From positions 248,001 to 312,000 of the forward strand of contig JAJYHX010000002.1 of NCBI GenBank assembly GCA_021784575.1: a DNA stretch of 64,000 nt, read 5' to 3'. Of this stretch, positions 57,480 through 64,000 are shown in pieces. Both the position numbers and the translations under genes were made by a program. Below the pieces are notes generated by a model. That model was not told the origin of the DNA. It saw only the letters and a program-made list of their open reading frames with translations, and ran no database searches. Origin of the DNA: Nitrospirota bacterium (GTDB lineage Bacteria; Nitrospirota; JACRHJ01). Each line of letters starts with the position of its first letter. Positions within the stretch are counted from its first letter, which is position 1.

Positions 57480-58085
57480 TTATAACATTATGTCGTTCAA
57501 GGGTTTTCTGGGCTTCGGCTCCGGTATTTCCTCCGGGTAGCCCACGGGCATGAGCGTAACCGGGAATATCCACGACGGAAGACCGAGAAGCTCCGACACC
57601 CTCTCTTTATCAAAGAGATGAATCCAGCATGTCCCAAGGCCAAGGGAGGTCGCGGCGAGGGCTATGTGCTCCGTTGCGATGGCGGTGTTGAACGCGGCGT
57701 TTTCCCTATATTTCACAAGCTCTTTCTCCTCGTCCGGAGTCAGGAGATCAAGCCCCATTTTGTGTATGTCCTCCTGCGAAAGCACGCCGTTATCAAGAAG
57801 CTCCCGGAAGCGCTCCTTGAGGGTCTTCGAGTAAGACATCGTGTCCCCGCAGACGATTATAACGACCGGCGCCTGCTTTATATGATATTGATTTTTCGAG
57901 GAAAGAAACACCTGCTCCTTCAGGGCGGGGTCGGTTACGACCTTGAACTTCCAGGGCTGCGAATTCACTCCGGAAGGGGCCAGACGCGCCGCCTCCAGCA
58001 GGAACTCAATCTGCTCCGTCGTGACCTTGTCCGGCCTGAATTTCCTTATCGCCCGCCGCCTGCGGATTGCTTCCATGAGGTCCAT
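57480..58085 (-). CDS. Nitroreductase-family FMN oxidoreductase
   Basis: A 201-residue nitroreductase: MEAIRRRRAIRKFRPDKVT (FMN phosphate arginines), LEAARLAPSGVNSQPWKF, and AIATEHIALAATSLGLGTCWIHLFD with VGYPEEIPEPKPRKP at the end. AGGAGG upstream. Substrate unknown; the family reduces nitro compounds, quinones or flavins with NAD(P)H. Confidence 0.92.
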   Translation of the reverse strand: MDLMEAIRRRRAIRKFRPDKVTTEQIEFLLEAARLAPSGVNSQPWKFKVVTDPALKEQVFLSSKNQYHIKQAPVVIIVCGDTMSYSKTLKERFRELLDNGVLSQEDIHKMGLDLLTPDEEKELVKYRENAAFNTAIATEHIALAATSLGLGTCWIHLFDKERVSELLGLPSWIFPVTLMPVGYPEEIPEPKPRKPLNDIML

Positions 58086-58107
58086 GCAAACGCCTCCTTA
58101 ATCTCTT

Positions 58108-58659
58108 TTATTTCCCCGCCGTCAGCTTCTTCTCTTTCAGATACCGCTCCTTTTCGCTGTATACGCAGCCGCAGTATTTCTGGTGATACGAGACGCTCGC
58201 GCGGGACATCTCACGGCCTTCCTGCCAGCCCTTCCGGAAATCGCGGTACAGAAATTTAATCCCCAACTCGCTGGAAATAACGTCCGCCACCTGGACGAGA
58301 AGGTCGTGCTTCTGGTATATGCTGTAGAGGAGCGTCGTGGAGAAGGCGTCGTAGCCGGAGTCCTTCGCCGCCTGGGCGACTTTCCGCAGGCGCATCTCAT
58401 AGCAGGACGCGCACCGCTCTCCCCCGCTTTCGACGACTCTCCTGAAATATTCCTCTATGTCGTACCCCACCTCGCTTGCGAGCTTAAGCTCCTGGGCGCG
58501 GGCATAGTCTTCGAGCGCCTCAAGCCTTTTCTTGAACTCGGCGTAAGGGTGGATGTTAGGATTATAGAAAAATCCGTCCACGTATATTCCTTCCTCGCGC
58601 AGGGACTTGAGCGGATACGCGAGGCACGGGGCGCAACAGATATGCAGAAGTATCCTCAC
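58108..58659 (-). CDS. queH: Epoxyqueuosine reductase QueH
   Basis: A 183-residue Que[10 protein letters not shown] at the N-terminus and [17 protein letters not shown] plus [12 protein letters not shown] later, giving the paired cysteines that bind a [4Fe-4S] cluster with an extra iron. Makes queuosine from epoxyqueuosine in tRNA. A GTG start at 58659 overlaps the ruvB stop (GTGA). Confidence 0.93.
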   Translation of the reverse strand: MRILLHICCAPCLAYPLKSLREEGIYVDGFFYNPNIHPYAEFKKRLEALEDYARAQELKLASEVGYDIEEYFRRVVESGGERCASCYEMRLRKVAQAAKDSGYDAFSTTLLYSIYQKHDLLVQVADVISSELGIKFLYRDFRKGWQEGREMSRASVSYHQKYCGCVYSEKERYLKEKKLTAGK

Positions 58660-59687
58660 AGAAGCCTCCCCTGTCCCTTATCGCCGGAAGCCGACCGGCC
58701 GGCCCTGCCGTAATGCTTGTAGGCGGCGGAAGTGGCAAGCCGCCCCCTGGGCGTTCGCTCGATAAGCCCTTCCTGGATAAGGAAAGGCTCGTAGACGTCT
58801 TCTATGGTGTCGCGCTCCTCGGCAATTGCGGCTGAGAGGGTATCGACGCCCACCGGCCCGCCGCCGAACTTGTCGATTATCGCAAGCAGAAGTTTTTTGT
58901 CCATGAAATCCAAGCCGCGCTCGTCCACTTCGAGCCTCTCAAGGCCGCTTCTGGCCGCCTCTTCGTCCACGACTTTCCTGCCTTCCACCTGGGCGAAGTC
59001 CCGCACGCGCCGGAGCAGCCTGTTGGCGACCCTCGGCGTCCCCCTGGAGCGTCGGGCAATCTCGAACGCGCCGCCGTCGTCCATGCCTATCCCCAGAAGA
59101 CCGGCGGAGCGGACTATTATTTTTTTCAAGTCCTCCGGCGGGTAGAACTCAAGCCTTGCCGCAACTCCGAACCGCTCCCGAAGCGGCGAGGTAAGCAGCC
59201 CGGCCCGCGTGGTTGCCCCGACGAGAGTGAACGGAGGCAGGTCGAGCTTTATCGAGCGCGCGGACGGCCCCTGACCTATAATTATATCAAGCTGGTAGTC
59301 CTCCATCGCCGGATAGAGCACTTCTTCTATGACCCGGTTCAGCCTGTGTATCTCGTCCACGAAAAGGACATCTCCCTTTTCGAGGTTCGTAAGGATGGCC
59401 GCGAGGTCTCCCTGGCGCTCTATTACCGGCCCGGAGGTGGTCTTTATGCCTACGCCCATCTCCCGCGCGATGATGTGCGCAAGGGTGGTCTTGCCAAGGC
59501 CGGGCGGGCCTGAAAAAAGCACGTGGTCGAGCGCCTCGCCGCGCTCCTTCGCCGCCCGGATAAAGACCTTCAGATTGTCCTTTATCCTGTCCTGCCCGAC
59601 ATATTCCTCAAAGGAGGACGGCCTAAGGGCAAGGTCGAGGGTCGCGTCGTCGGCATTCTTCCCGGGAGAGATTACTCGTTCGTCCAT
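58656..59687 (-). CDS. ruvB: Holliday junction helicase RuvB
   Basis: A 343-residue AAA+ motor: [12 protein letters not shown], Walker [12 protein letters not shown], Walker [13 protein letters not shown], sensor [19 protein letters not shown] and the C-terminal winged helix ([15 protein letters not shown]). Works with RuvA and RuvC at Holliday junctions. It is separated from ruvA by a peroxiredoxin gene. Confidence 0.96.
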   Translation of the reverse strand: MDERVISPGKNADDATLDLALRPSSFEEYVGQDRIKDNLKVFIRAAKERGEALDHVLFSGPPGLGKTTLAHIIAREMGVGIKTTSGPVIERQGDLAAILTNLEKGDVLFVDEIHRLNRVIEEVLYPAMEDYQLDIIIGQGPSARSIKLDLPPFTLVGATTRAGLLTSPLRERFGVAARLEFYPPEDLKKIIVRSAGLLGIGMDDGGAFEIARRSRGTPRVANRLLRRVRDFAQVEGRKVVDEEAARSGLERLEVDERGLDFMDKKLLLAIIDKFGGGPVGVDTLSAAIAEERDTIEDVYEPFLIQEGLIERTPRGRLATSAAYKHYGRAGRSASGDKGQGRLL

Positions 59688-59731
59688 AAGTTAAAGATGT
59701 TAACAAAAAACGCCGCGCATTTCCATAAAAA

Positions 59732-60295
59732 CTATATCTTGCCCACGATGTCCAGGCCGGGCTTGAGTGTCGGCTTGCCGGGCTCCCATGACGCCGGGCA
59801 GACCTCGCCGCCCGCCTCGCGCACGAACTTTGCCGCCAGGAGCTTGCGGAAAAGCTCCTTTGCGCTCCTGCCGATGCTGTTGTCGTGCATCTCGTACGCC
59901 TTAAGGACGCCGTCCGGATCGATTATAAAACTTCCCCGGAGCGACAGTCCCTCGCCCTCGATGTACGTCCCGAACTCCCGGCATAACCTGCCCGCCGGGT
60001 CTGCGGCCATCGGATATTTTATTTTCTTTATGGAAGGCGAGTTGTCGTGCCAGGCCTTGTGGACAAATACCGTATCAGTGCTGACGCTTATCAGCTCCGC
60101 GCCCTGGCCCTTTATATCATCGTAAATCTCGGCAGCCTCCTCGAGTTCCGTCGGGCATATGAATGTAAAATCGGCGGGATAGAAGACCAGCAGCAGCCAC
60201 TTGCCCCGGTAATTCGATAACTTTACCTTCTTCGTCTCCTCGTTCTGATATGCCTCGACCTCGAAATCAGGAACCGCCTCGCCAATCTTCACCAT
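59732..60295 (-). CDS. Typical 2-Cys peroxiredoxin (AhpC-like)
   Basis: A 187-residue peroxiredoxin: peroxidatic cysteine in FYPADFTFICPTELEEAAE, resolving cysteine in GGEVCPASWEPGKPTL near the end. It reduces H2O2 and organic peroxides. GGAGGTG precedes the ATG. Its place inside the ruvC-ruvA-ruvB run is unusual; 62 bases upstream and 44 downstream leave room for its own promoter. Confidence 0.95.
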   Translation of the reverse strand: MVKIGEAVPDFEVEAYQNEETKKVKLSNYRGKWLLLVFYPADFTFICPTELEEAAEIYDDIKGQGAELISVSTDTVFVHKAWHDNSPSIKKIKYPMAADPAGRLCREFGTYIEGEGLSLRGSFIIDPDGVLKAYEMHDNSIGRSAKELFRKLLAAKFVREAGGEVCPASWEPGKPTLKPGLDIVGKI

Positions 60296-60369
60296 GCGAA
60301 CACCTCCGTTTATTGTTTTTATTTAATTTTAAGTATAACGGAAAAAGCGGAAATGGGAAGGCGAAAAGA

Positions 60370-60969
60370 TTAGCGGGATAATGTCTTCAGCGCTTCCTTT
60401 ATCAATGCCTCGATTGCGGTATCCTCTCCGTGCGCGGCGCAGACCTTCTTCACGGCGTCCTCGGCCATGTTCTTCCTGTAGCCAAGGTTAATAAGCGCGG
60501 AGACGGCCTCGTCCCTTTGGCGGCTGGGGGCGGAAACCCCCGACGGGCCGGGCTCGCGCGCTCCGAGGACCGCGGCCTTGTCCTTCAGTTCCAGGACCAC
60601 CCGCGCGGCGGTCTTCGGCCCGACACCGGGTATGGTGGATATTTTCTTCTGGTCGCCCCTGGCTATGGCGTCGGCAAGCTCTTCGGCGGGAAGCCCGGAG
60701 ATTATCGCGAGCGCGACCTTCGGGCCGATGCCGGAGACGGCTATGAGCGCGAGGAACAATTCCTTCTCCCTCCGCGTAAGAAAGCCGTAGAGAAGTATCG
60801 CGTCCTCGCGCACGTGTGTATGGATATGAAGCGAGACCTGGCTGCCCGTGTCCGGCAGGCCGTAGAAGGAGGAAAGCGGGATAAACGCCCTGTAGCCGAC
60901 GCCGTGGACGTCGATTACGACGCTTGCCGGGTCTTTGGAGATTAAATTCCCGGTTATGCGGGCGATCAT
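60370..60969 (-). CDS. ruvA: Holliday junction DNA-binding subunit RuvA
   Basis: A 199-residue RuvA starting MIARITGNL; helix-hairpin-helix segments VSGIGPKVALAIISG and IPGVGPKTAARVVLELKDK, and a C-terminal RuvB-binding domain (EAVSALINLGYRKNMAEDAVKKV). The start is at 60969, overlapping ruvC by four bases; a longer upstream frame is a shadow of ruvC. Confidence 0.95.
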   Translation of the reverse strand: MIARITGNLISKDPASVVIDVHGVGYRAFIPLSSFYGLPDTGSQVSLHIHTHVREDAILLYGFLTRREKELFLALIAVSGIGPKVALAIISGLPAEELADAIARGDQKKISTIPGVGPKTAARVVLELKDKAAVLGAREPGPSGVSAPSRQRDEAVSALINLGYRKNMAEDAVKKVCAAHGEDTAIEALIKEALKTLSR

Positions 60970-61487
60970 CCTGGTCTCCGTGGAGTCTTGGCGGCTGCGG
61001 CGCGGATGGCGCCTTTCATACCCGCGCTGTGGATATGGCATATTGCGCAGGCGAGCGCGTCGGAGGCGTCGAGAGGCTCCGGGAGAACAGACAGTTTAAG
61101 GAGCGTCTTCACCATCTGCCGCACCTGCGCCTTTTCGGCGCCGCCGTAGCCCACGACGGACTGCTTTATCTCCGTCGGCGTATATTCAAAAACCGGGAGA
61201 TGAAGGTTTACGGCCGCGAGAAGCGCGACTCCCCTTGCGTGTCCGAGCTTCAGGGCGGAGCCTGCGTTCCTGGCGAAGAACACGTTCTCCACGGCCACGG
61301 CGTCCGGCCCATGTTTTGAAATCACCGCCTCGATGCCGTCGTACATTTTCTTGAGGCGCTCCGGAAACGGCAGGCGCGAGGAGGCCCCGATATGCCCGGC
61401 ATCCACGAAACGGATACGGCCGCCTTCACCATCGACAATCCCGAAACCGCTCACCACGCTTCCGGGGTCGATTCCCAGGACACGCAT
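60966..61487 (-). CDS. ruvC: Crossover junction endodeoxyribonuclease RuvC
   Basis: A 173-residue RNase H-fold nuclease: RVLGIDPGSVVSGFGIV (first aspartate), VAVENVFFARNAGSALKLGHARGV (glutamate), and EPLDASDALACAICH (final acidic pair). Immediately follows yebC by one base gap, in the conserved yebC-ruvC order. Confidence 0.96.
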   Translation of the reverse strand: MRVLGIDPGSVVSGFGIVDGEGGRIRFVDAGHIGASSRLPFPERLKKMYDGIEAVISKHGPDAVAVENVFFARNAGSALKLGHARGVALLAAVNLHLPVFEYTPTEIKQSVVGYGGAEKAQVRQMVKTLLKLSVLPEPLDASDALACAICHIHSAGMKGAIRAAAAKTPRRPG

Positions 61488-61488
61488 A

Positions 61489-62241
61489 TTAGGCTATCTT
61501 CTCCATCACGTCGTCGGGGATGTCGAAGTTCGCGTATATGTTCTGGACGTCGTCGTTGTCTTCGAGCGCGTCCATGAGCTTTATCATCTGCTCCGCCTCA
61601 CGGCCTTCGAGGCGGACGTATGTCTGGGGTATCATCGTAACTTCCGCGCTCTCCAACTTCACGGCTTTATCGGCGAGCGCCTTCTTTACAGCCTCGAAGT
61701 CCTGCGGTGCGGTTATTATCTCGTAATTTGATTCTTCAGGCTCGGATTTCATATCCTCCGCGCCCGCGTCGAGGGCAATAGTCATAAGGGCGTCTTCGTC
61801 CGCGCCCTTCTTGTCCACGAGTATATAGCCCTTCTGAGTGAACATCCACGATACGCACCCGGACTCGCCCATGCTCCCGTTGTTCTTGCTCAGGACATGT
61901 CTTACCTCCGAGACGGTGCGGTTCTTGTTGTCCGTGAGGCACTCGATAAGCAGAGCGACGCCTCCGGGGCCATAGCCCTCGTAAATCACCTCATCGTACG
62001 ACACGCCCGGAAGCTCGCCCGTGCCTTTCTGTATCGCGCGCTTGATGTTGTCCTGGGGCATGTTGGCTTCCTTGGCCTTTTCTATCGCCGTCCTGAGGCG
62101 CGGATTGCCCCCCGGATCGCCGCCGCCGAGTTTCGCCGCGACTGTAAGCTCCTTGGTTATCTTGGTGAATATCTTGCCCCTCTTGGCGTCAGCCGCGCCC
62201 TTTTTATGCTTTGTGGTAGCCCACTTTGAATGTCCAGACAT
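61489..62241 (-). CDS. yebC: YebC/PmpR-family transcriptional regulator or translation activator
   Basis: A 250-residue Yeb[29 protein letters not shown] is the diagnostic opening, followed by [13 protein letters not shown] and [21 protein letters not shown]. Family members act in transcription control or in relieving ribosome stalling. Operonic with ruvC. Confidence 0.95.
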   Translation of the reverse strand: MSGHSKWATTKHKKGAADAKRGKIFTKITKELTVAAKLGGGDPGGNPRLRTAIEKAKEANMPQDNIKRAIQKGTGELPGVSYDEVIYEGYGPGGVALLIECLTDNKNRTVSEVRHVLSKNNGSMGESGCVSWMFTQKGYILVDKKGADEDALMTIALDAGAEDMKSEPEESNYEIITAPQDFEAVKKALADKAVKLESAEVTMIPQTYVRLEGREAEQMIKLMDALEDNDDVQNIYANFDIPDDVMEKIA

Positions 62242-62260
62242 TATCCAATCCTCTCAATAT

Positions 62261-63751
62261 TTAATGCCCAAAAAACTTTTGGAACACGGTTTTGTTTTTT
62301 TTCTGAAGCACCCTTGCCGACGGCTGGTTCACGGCAGGAAGGCTCGGAGGCTCCTTCGGCCTGTCGACCGGCTGAAGCCTGTCGACAGGCTTCGGTCTTT
62401 CCACGGGCCTCAGCCAGTCCGCCTGCTTCGGCCCATCGATGGGCTTCGGCCTGTCGATGGGATTAAGTCTGTCCGCAGGCGCCGGGGCGGGCGGCAATAC
62501 TTCCACGGCCTCTGTCGCATCGGCCCCCTCGCCGGAAAGCTCCACGTCGAGCGATACCTTCAGGATGACTTCTTTTGTCTCGCCATCGCGGGTCCTGATG
62601 CGCACGGGGAGCGTGAAAACAAGCCCGGTTACTTCCGGCGCCATGGTCTCCGGCCTGTCGCATACCGGAAGCCCCCCGGCCTCCGGCACAGGGTTAACTA
62701 TCACCTCGTCCTTTATATTCCCTGCGGATAGCTCGGGCACAGGCTCCGCGGCGGGCGGTTCCGGCGAAGGCCCGGCCTGCAAAAGCTCGTCAACTGTCTC
62801 TACGGGTTTATCCTGCGCCCGAGTTTCGATGTCTTCAGAGAAAATCTCCGGCGCCGGTTCGGACATAACCGAAACTGGCGCTTCCGGCTCAGGAAATGCT
62901 ATATCCTCCTCAGACCATTCCATTATCGACAGCGGCATGGGCGGTATCTCGGTCTGCGGCTCAGGCTCCGGAAGCTGTTCATGCTGCATCCCCTCAACCG
63001 CTTCCGGTTGTTGCGGCTCAGGCTCCGGCTCCTGGTCGGGCAATGATATATCCGGCGCGGGGACCGCAACCTTTACCTTTATTATCTCTTTTTCAATGTC
63101 TTCGGCTGTCCTGCCGCCTCTCGCGCTCTCGGCGCTGATTTCCTCAAGGTCGATCTGGTGGCCTTCCGGGTCCTGCTTCAGCTCATGCAGTATATATTTA
63201 ACTATCGCCGTAAGGGTCGGGAAAACGCCATCGCCCTTTACGGCGGAGGCCTCGAAATATGGAAGCCCCTGCGGATTTAAGTAATCCTCCATCTCACGGA
63301 CGGGCGAGGCGTCGGGAAGGTCTCTCTTGTTATACTGTATAACTATCGGGAATTGCGCGGCATTTATACCCATGTCCGAGAGGTTCCGCCTGAGGTTTTC
63401 AAGCGACTGGATGTTCTCGTTCATCATCGCGCTTTGGGAGTCCGCAACGAAAACGACGCCGTCCGCGCCCTTTAAAACCAGCTTTCTCGTGGAGTTGTAG
63501 AATACCTGCCCCGGCACGGTATAGAGATGGAAACGCGTCCTGAAGCCCTTGATTTTGCCCAGTTCCACGGGCAGAAAATCGAAGAACAGCGTCCTGTCCC
63601 CTTGCGTGGAAAGGGAAATCAGCTTTCCCCTGTTGTCCGGCCTTACCTTCTCGTAAACGCTCTGGATGTTCGTGGTCTTGCCGGACAGACCCGGGCCGTA
63701 ATAGACTATCTTTGCGTTTATCTCTCTTGTCGCGTAATTGACAAGCGCCAT
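62261..63751 (-). CDS. MglA-like small GTPase with a long disordered repetitive tail
   Basis: A 496-residue protein. Residues 1-195 are an MglA/gliding-type Ras-like GTPase: IVYYGPGLSGKTTNIQSVYE (P-loop), LYTVPGQVFYNSTRKLVLKGADGVVFVADSQ (switch II region) and IQYNKRDLPDA (base recognition, NKRD). Residues 200-496 are Pro/Glu-rich and low complexity, with a conserved-looking island TLPVRIRTRDGETKEVILKVSLDVEL, then about six imperfect 'RPKPVDRLxPxDRP' units near the end. MglA controls polarity and motility with MglB partners; none is adjacent. The tail may be a scaffold for binding partners. Confidence 0.87.
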   Translation of the reverse strand: MALVNYATREINAKIVYYGPGLSGKTTNIQSVYEKVRPDNRGKLISLSTQGDRTLFFDFLPVELGKIKGFRTRFHLYTVPGQVFYNSTRKLVLKGADGVVFVADSQSAMMNENIQSLENLRRNLSDMGINAAQFPIVIQYNKRDLPDASPVREMEDYLNPQGLPYFEASAVKGDGVFPTLTAIVKYILHELKQDPEGHQIDLEEISAESARGGRTAEDIEKEIIKVKVAVPAPDISLPDQEPEPEPQQPEAVEGMQHEQLPEPEPQTEIPPMPLSIMEWSEEDIAFPEPEAPVSVMSEPAPEIFSEDIETRAQDKPVETVDELLQAGPSPEPPAAEPVPELSAGNIKDEVIVNPVPEAGGLPVCDRPETMAPEVTGLVFTLPVRIRTRDGETKEVILKVSLDVELSGEGADATEAVEVLPPAPAPADRLNPIDRPKPIDGPKQADWLRPVERPKPVDRLQPVDRPKEPPSLPAVNQPSARVLQKKNKTVFQKFFGH

Positions 63752-63868
63752 AAAAATCCCCTAACTATAAATACAGATTACTTTTTTAGCATAAACAGCC
63801 CCCCTGTGTCAACGACAGATTTACCAACCGTCCCCGATATTCCCTTTATTCCCGCCCTGTCTCGGCGC

Positions 63869-63897
63869 TTTACTTAATATCGGAATCGGTTTATAAT
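63869..63897 (+). promoter_or_regulatory. Candidate promoter abutting the last gene
   Basis: TTTACT (63869-63874), 17-base spacer and a perfect TATAAT (63892-63897), ending six bases before the ATG at 63904. Suggests a leaderless transcript. Confidence 0.55.
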
Positions 63898-63903
63898 TCC
63901 CGC

Positions 63904-64000
63904 ATGAAATTCTGGAAAAAATTCATCCTGTTCGGCGCGGCGGGGGCGATTCTTCTCGGCGCGGCCGCAGGCATAATCTTCGCGCATATCGGCGAACTGC
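63904..64000 (+). CDS. N-terminus of a membrane-anchored protein, possibly penicillin-binding protein 1A
   Basis: The visible 32 residues (MKFWKKFILFGAAGAILLGA and AAGIIFAHIGEL) form a short basic cytoplasmic start and one membrane helix. This matches the N-terminus of class A penicillin-binding proteins in general form, but the catalytic domains lie outside the window, so the function is a guess. Open to the window edge. Confidence 0.5.
   Translation, partial: MKFWKKFILFGAAGAILLGAAAGIIFAHIGEL

Overview
This is a GC-rich bacterial chromosome segment. It is packed with c-type cytochromes, Rieske/cytochrome b complexes, a DsrC-DsrMK module, pyruvate:ferredoxin oxidoreductase, a hopanoid-type epimerase and an MglA-like GTPase. 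That combination points to a Gram-negative anaerobe or facultative anaerobe with sulfur-based energy metabolism, of the former Deltaproteobacteria or Nitrospirota type. No rRNA is present, so the assignment is inferred from gene content only.

Layout. (1) 1-9.1 kb, minus strand: one long operon running dsrC, dsrM, dsrK, a diheme lipoprotein, Rieske protein, cytochrome b6, subunit IV, a membrane-anchored monoheme cytochrome, a 590-aa helical-repeat lipoprotein, dsrE, dsrF, dsrH and a HEAT-repeat protein. A CbiA/DsrN-type amidase lies upstream, divergent from a cysteine synthase. (2) 10.6-14.5 kb: cysteine synthase, a cytochrome c, a flavoprotein, a short beta-propeller protein and a six-tRNA cluster (Pro, Arg, His, Arg, Arg, Lys). 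(3) 14.5-21.9 kb: carotenoid-type membrane protein, hpnA, flavoproteins, a DksA-like regulator, Hsp20 with a structured leader, and murI. (4) 22-25 kb: an AT-rich DpnI cassette carrying a truncated DpnA-like methylase, set inside an amidase-GerMN-murI gene run. (5) 25-36.9 kb: heptaheme cytochrome, porCDAB, recR-ybaB-dnaX, SRP RNA, two tRNA-Ser, a Mor-like regulator, polyprenyl synthase, AMMECR1 and a second, compact Rieske/cytochrome b operon. (6) 36.9-54.9 kb: surface-polysaccharide and lipid-linked sugar cluster (GT2 and PMT-type glycosyltransferases, PssD/PssE, flippase-like protein, B12-binding radical SAM enzymes, YfhO), with several genes decayed by internal deletion. (7) 55-64 kb: rsmD carrying an in-frame palindromic insertion, a repeat-rich gap, nitroreductase, queH, ruvBAC with a peroxiredoxin between ruvA and ruvB, yebC, an MglA-like GTPase with a repetitive tail, and the start of a membrane protein.

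The most interesting system is the dsr operon. The usual partners of DsrMK (DsrJ, DsrO, DsrP) are absent, and in their place is a complete Rieske/cytochrome b complex with its own c-type cytochromes. This suggests an electron-transfer assembly joining the quinone pool, the periplasm and cytoplasmic DsrC persulfide chemistry. dsrAB are not in the window.

Other highlights are a ~120-200 bp dispersed repeat in three intergenic copies, further palindromic repeat families (one inserted in frame in rsmD), a DpnI-for-DpnII style cassette scar, a candidate RNA thermometer before hsp20, and several genes whose -10 box sits about 7 bases before the start codon, suggesting leaderless mRNAs.
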